A stretch of DNA of 64,000 nucleotides from Armigeres subalbatus (lineage: Eukaryota > Arthropoda > Insecta > Diptera > Culicidae): positions 218,587,783 through 218,651,782 of the forward strand of contig NC_085141.1 in NCBI RefSeq assembly GCF_024139115.2, given 5' to 3'. Under the pieces are notes generated by a model, which searched no databases, had not been told where the DNA came from, and worked only from the letters and a program-made list of their open reading frames with translations. This document shows positions 59,677-64,000 of the stretch, piece by piece. Numbering within the stretch: the first letter of the stretch is position 1; each line of letters opens with the position of its first letter. A program made the position numbers and the translations under genes.

Positions 59677-60547
59677 CTTGCAGACATTCCACTAAAAGAG
59701 CTTGAACAAATTTTCTCATAGAATTTTGTTCAAATAGGCCAATTGGCTCAGAAGTAACACTGAGTTGTTCGATAGCTAAACAATACCCTTTTACATTTTC
59801 TACTTCTCTTCTTATGACCCTTGTCAATTCGTTCAGAAGTTATGTTTCGTTAAATACAAACAAACATATAAATATTGAGTTTTATATATAAAAACTAGTT
59901 TTGTACGGATTTGAAAAGTATATTATGCAATTCATATATTGAATTTATTGAAGCACCAAACGCACGCCCTTTGGAACAGAGAACAGAACGTCTTCTTAGA
60001 ACAGAGTCTCTAATTTTGATCAAATAGATAGAGAGGTTCCCGCCATACCTGCTTTCTTTTCTAACCCTCTATAATCGTGTACTCAGTATAGAGGATATGT
60101 GTACCAAGTTTGGTTGAAATCGGTCCAGGTGTTCAAAAGCTACACTGAATTGTTCGTTTTCGAAACAGTACCCCTTCCTCCGGACCCTCCCCCTTTTCTT
60201 AATGACTCTAACACCCACCCCCATATAATCTTCTCATCAAAATAAAGAATGTGTGTACCAAAGCTGGTTGGATTCAGTCCAGGATTTCATAAGCTACACT
60301 CGATTCCGCATAGTGAATATGTGCACAAAGTTAGGTTGAAACCGGTTCTGGGAGCTGAAAGTTACACTGTATTGTACATATTCTTGACAAAACCCCTTCT
60401 CCTTTTCCTCATAACCCTCCCATCCATGTTATCTTCCCCTGAGGACAGAGAATGCGTGTACCAAATTTGGTTGAAATCGGTCAAGTGGTTCAGAAGTAGT
60501 TACCGAACTTACATACATACATAGATTAGTTTGTATATAGATAGACA

Positions 60548-60631
60548 ATCGCACAACTCCCGTTTCGACGACAGCATCGCACAACTCCCGTTCCAAAGAC
60601 AGCATCGCACATATCCTGTTCCGTTAATGGC
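60548..60631 (+). repeat. Three-copy 28-bp tandem repeat
   Basis: ATCGCACAACTCCCGTTTCG.. starts at 60548, 60576 and 60604. The third unit is diverged (CATATCCTGTTCC). Confidence 0.9.
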
Positions 60632-60639
60632 TTCCGTGA

Positions 60640-61550
60640 TTCCATTTTACCTCCACCCAGAAGGATTGTTTTGAAATTTTGTATGGATCTCTGAAATTGT
60701 CACAAATTATTTCCACGTCTGGGTAAAGATTAACATTGAATGACAAACGTACCTGAGATTCCCGTTCTATCCGATCATCTCAATGTGAACCGTGATTTCT
60801 GTTGAAAAACGGGATTCATTTCGGCTACCTCCGATTCGCCCGTCGCTTGTTTATGTACCTATAACAAAAAAAAGCTCTTCTCAATGTGTTTCTTTGATGA
60901 AAACTTCCGGCATTTTCGTATATACCAGGAAATTTCCTCACCTGAATAATTTGCTCTGTTTAAATGCCTGGGTCCCATCGTACAATTCACTTTTATTTAT
61001 TGATAACACTCGCGAAGGAAACTTATTTTTTCAACAACAAAAAATCACTTTCGAACCGAAATGAAAACAAAATGTCAACAAACTGCGACCGGATTGTTTT
61101 GCATTGATGGTTTTGATAGGCGATATTACAATCATTATGTAAATGTACATTACTTTTGCGATAATTTTACCCCTTTTTTCGTACGAGAATGATGTGCCGC
61201 ATTTTGAATGTAATCGCATACCAAATAAAGTAAGCAATTTTACGTTTTATTGACGTGAGAAGGAAAACATTTTCAGAAATTCGATCTTACGTTGAGTGAT
61301 GTAATAAAGCGTGGATATGGCGTGAAAATACACTGAATCAGGTTTTACATAGAATTTTCGGGTACGTGTAGGGAAGTTACGTCACGGCATATTAATATAT
61401 TTTTTGCTGTGTAGTAGTGTCAGTGGAATAGTTCCTTCTCTTCTATATAGAGCGAAAGGATTGGTTCATTGTACTATATTTGGTTTTACGTAGTTTACGT
61501 CGAGCGGTCGTGTCTTGTATACAACCCTATTTTTTTTCTATCTGTGCAGT
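60640..61550. other. Non-coding stretch
   Basis: No recognised gene. A 90-codon + frame (60792-61064) has no known motif. 61240-61411 contains the right end of a possible CACAGCAAAAAA element. Confidence 0.4.
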
Positions 61551-61695
61551 CAACACAAAATCGCATATGCTAGCGAATAAGTGTACATGGTGGAGGCGAT
61601 ATAGGCGCATTCCTCCATTTGACTGCATACAAAATGTGCATATATGGCCTCCACTTTGTACACTTATTCGCTATGATATACGATCTTGTGTTTGC
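61550..61695. mobile_element. Foldback MITE with ~55-bp arms
   Basis: AACACAAAATCGCATATGCTAGCG..AATAAGTGTACA (left) pairs with TGTACACTTATTCGCTATGA..GATCTTGTGTT (right). Central loop region GGCGCATTCCTCCATTTGAC. Both arms match over ~55 bp with a few mismatches. No coding capacity. Confidence 0.8.
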
Positions 61696-61799
61696 TGGGT
61701 TGTCTATGTCGACGATATATTGCTGGTAAACGTTTTCGACACTCCAGGCCGCACGCGGAAAAGAACCCAATCTGCCGGCAGGGTTGTCAATCGCTGGGC

Positions 61800-62919
61800 C
61801 AGCTAGGTAGACTTCATTATGACCACCGTTAGGTGCGTCAGAGGACACGTCTGCCGTTGGAGGAACCAGTTGTCCGGACCAAGTGTTGGGAGAGCATCCC
61901 ATCCCTAACAAGTAAAAAGTGGAAATGTTCTTGGAGTGTCCTTAGACCGGAGCCTCTCATTCCTACCGCACTCAACTCAACTCTTACGTTCGAGCCGCTT
62001 CCGGGTTGCTACCCTCTACACCAGCTGAGTCTGCCTGTGCCGAGACAGGCATCTTGCCATTTAGTCCATCTGCCGCAAATCCGTCTCTTTCACCGCCGTA
62101 ACTTCCGGAGAATGCAGGATTCCTCTACCTATCAAAGAAGACCGGATATTGCACCCGCTCGATTCTACTTGCATGGAGCGAAGAGCTGGCCCTCTTCAGA
62201 TTGGTGGTTGAGTTATTAAACAGATAATTCTACAATTACAGACACTGGTATACGGATGGATCCGTTTCAGGTCGTGGAGTAGACATCGGGGTCACCGGGA
62301 CCATCATGACTATCTCGGATAGTCTTCTGGACGTTTTATCGGTAGAAGCAGCTGCAGCTCTCATCGCCCCTACCTAACCGTTCACGAAGCCTCTCAACAA
62401 ACAATTTAAGCTGAATAAGCTACTTTTTTGTGAGAGACGTTAAAGCCTGGATTAGAAAGACAGTACGAGACAGCTGGGAAACTGTCTACTACTTCCACTA
62501 CTGGATAGCTGCGGAAAATAAAATGGACTAGGTCGGCCTGGACGGACCTAAGCAACCTAACAGACCAGCAAATCGTCTCTCAGCTCCAAACCAGCCACAC
62601 GCTGCTCTCACGCAACTTTGAAGAGAGACCCTTCCGTACTATTAGAGATGTTTGCGGGGTCCACAACACCGTGGAACATTATGTATGCCAATGCCCCAAA
62701 TTCCAGGTTCCTGGAGATACTTGCCAGCATCAGGGACGCGCTTTCGAGTGATGCAGCCAGTATCACTGCTTTTATCTGTTTCCTTAAAGATGGGGACTTA
62801 TACAGGAACATCTTGAAAAAACAAGAGGTTTTATGCCTACGGGAGAAGGAGTGAAATTCATTCTTAACTCCACTCCCGCTGGCTTTTCCCTCTCAATAAA
62901 AGATAAAAGATAAAAGATC
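61800..62919 (+). pseudogene. 3' part of an RNase H-bearing LINE (I/LOA group)
   Basis: Pieces of the C-terminal region of a non-LTR element in shifting frames: HWYTDGSVSGRGVDIGV near 62240-62295 is the RNase H start (YTDGS), and CGVHNTVEHYVCQCPKFQ near 62655-62705 is the Cys-His zinc knuckle of this group. Many stops and frameshifts. It ends with a tail of ATAAAAG repeats (62895-62919). The RT domain is not visible here, though the unrelated RT piece at 52453 may be from the same group. Confidence 0.75.
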
Positions 62920-63125
62920 TTATCCAAACGGCTGCACGCGCATCCCGAGGATAAGCTCGGTATAAGACCTTCAACTAGAGGCGCTCAGGTTTTTCCTCAT
63001 ATTATCCCAAGATTGTAAGTACCACCGCCCCTCCCTTGAGATCTGGCAACACGAGAACCATAACCCGAGTTCTAAGCCCCCTTCTTCAACTTTAACTATG
63101 GAGTCCAATAAGGTCAGTTGGGGCC

Positions 63126-63240
63126 CTCCTTAGCCGTGCGGTAAGACGCGTGGCTACAAAGCAAGACCATGCTGAGGGTGGTTGGGTTCGATTCCCGGTG
63201 CCGGTCTAGGCAATTTTCGGATTGGAAACTGAGGCATTCC
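63126..63240 (+). mobile_element. tRNA-derived SINE (5' part)
   Basis: A box TAGCCGTGCGGTAAGACGC (63131-63149) and B box GGTTCGATTCC (63185-63195) at normal spacing, then GGTGCCGGTCTAGGCAATTTTCGGATTGG, given here in two pieces as GGTGCCGGTCTAGGCAATTT and TCGGATTGG. The layout resembles the head of tRNA-related mosquito SINEs of the Feilai type (recollection). The body is short or diverged beyond ~63240. Confidence 0.75.
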
Positions 63241-64000
63241 ACGGGGGCATGTCAGTCGATCCTGAGCGACCATTTCGAAAATATTTGAAACTCTGCACAG
63301 TTTTTCAATTTCATCTAAATCGTCATTTTTCGATATCAAATCTTCATATTGAGTCACGACTAACTTTTCAAAAGGGTGTATGTGAAAATGGTTCAAAAAT
63401 ATTTAAAAATCTGCACAGCAAAAACGGAATGTTCGATTGTTATTATTTTTTCAGCAAAGTTAGACAACTAAATGGTGATTCTTAAGAAAATGTGCACAGT
63501 AAAAAAAAAAATTTTTTTGCCTTTAAAAATATCATTTTGTCACAAAAACTCAAATATCTCAAAACCCTATCTTTTTTCGAACGTAATTTCTTTAGGGAAA
63601 ACGGTCCATTATATTAGCTATCTACCATAAAAATTTGGTGATGGTAAACTAATAAACAAAAAGTTATGACATTTCAAACATTTCACAATTTTCACATTTA
63701 GTAAAAAAAAAATTTTTCTGTGTAAGTTATTTCGAGAATTGCAGTTTGATGCAGATTTTATTGTTAAGGGACGTGATTTAAACAAGTTGTTTTCATGATA
63801 TTTTGATTTAATTATTCATAGCATCTATAAGAAACTTAGACACGATCCAGTGTTGTGATCAAAAGTATTGATAGTGTCATAATTTTCATTGCACGTGACT
63901 GGCGAAAAATTCTTTTAATAGTGTTGAAACCTGTTGATAATAACGTTGATAGAAACATATCAGAAATGTTATTTTTAAGACAAAAGCTGCAAAATCAAAG
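63241..64000. other. AT-rich non-coding end of window
   Basis: A and T rich with several poly(A) or poly(T) runs (for example 63495-63520 and 63700-63715). No gene or repeat identified. Confidence 0.5.

Larger units (their letters stand above)
58931..60540 (+). repeat. Field of diverged ~70-155-bp repeats (GGTTGAAATCGGTC)
   Basis: The motif TTTGGTTGAAATCGGTCAAG recurs around 59001, 59138, 60120, 60273 (GGATTCAGTCCAG), 60342 and 60479, each followed by GTTAC / CACTGAGTTGTTC, then CAACACCCCTTT..CCAATGACCCTCCCAC. Unit spacings are ~137, ~153, ~69 and ~137 bp. The last copy ends in ACATACATACATAGATT, like the 3' tail of many mosquito repeats. A MITE and a hAT element have split the field at 59262-59684. 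Confidence 0.8.

Noticed and set aside
60792..61064. 90-codon frame as a gene
   Set aside because: No motif; AT-rich surroundings full of transposon ends.
53490..61411. One intact 7.9-kb DNA transposon
   Set aside because: Only 12 bp match at the ends, with no transposase and a mixed interior; kept as a low-confidence hypothesis.

Overview
This 64 kb window is eukaryotic, repeat-dominated DNA. It most resembles the genome of a mosquito, probably Aedes-like. That placement rests on the element mix: two RTE-clade LINE copies, several tRNA-headed SINEs, many short foldback or TIR elements, and degenerate repeats built on motifs such as TTCCTCCAGGAATTCC and CGGCCAAATGACC. The species call is from memory of the families, not from a search. 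I found no intact cellular protein-coding gene. The only recognisable host-gene remnant is a broken histone H2B with its 3' stem-loop.

Layout. 1-1360: unremarkable single-copy sequence. 1361-19935: an ~18.5 kb satellite built from CCAAT, CCAAA and CCAA blocks (mainly 10-, 9- and 11-bp units), almost without G on the + strand and open in all six frames for many kilobases. The resulting giant Asn/Pro/Gln/Lys 'proteins' (+) and Trp/Phe/Gly/Leu 'proteins' (-) are artefacts. The array contains repeated landmark islands that reveal large internal duplications. 19936-25250: a hAT-like terminus, an RTE relic, non-coding DNA, a TTAA-flanked MITE and a SINE with an almost intact cloverleaf. 25250-28051: a nested set of four elements, a palindromic hAT-type MITE (8-bp target duplication) split by a TAA-flanked foldback, a TTAA-flanked foldback and a 1.7 kb TA-flanked element. 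28498-33022: RTE copy 1, split by a 1.33 kb insertion. 33023-42985: non-coding DNA with SINE remnants, the histone H2B pseudogene inside a degenerate tandem-repeat field, and a GGCCGAA-type repeat block carrying a ~0.7 kb SINE. 42986-46164: RTE copy 2, damaged by stops, frameshifts, a microhomology deletion, an inverted templated insertion and a 107-bp MITE. 46165-64000: a mosaic of MITEs, SINEs, a foldback element with a strictly alternating 71-bp inverted-repeat core, a ~4.8 kb degenerate TTCCTCC-type repeat that flips strand near 57.75 kb, a ~1.5 kb field of diverged repeats, and remains of an RNase H-bearing LINE.

Nothing here forms a working pathway. The coding potential belongs to dead retrotransposons. 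The most unusual items are the giant stop-free CCAAT satellite with higher-order structure, the nested transposons whose original insertion sites can be read off, the 71-bp alternating palindrome array, and the histone remnant. All family calls were made by eye, without database searches.
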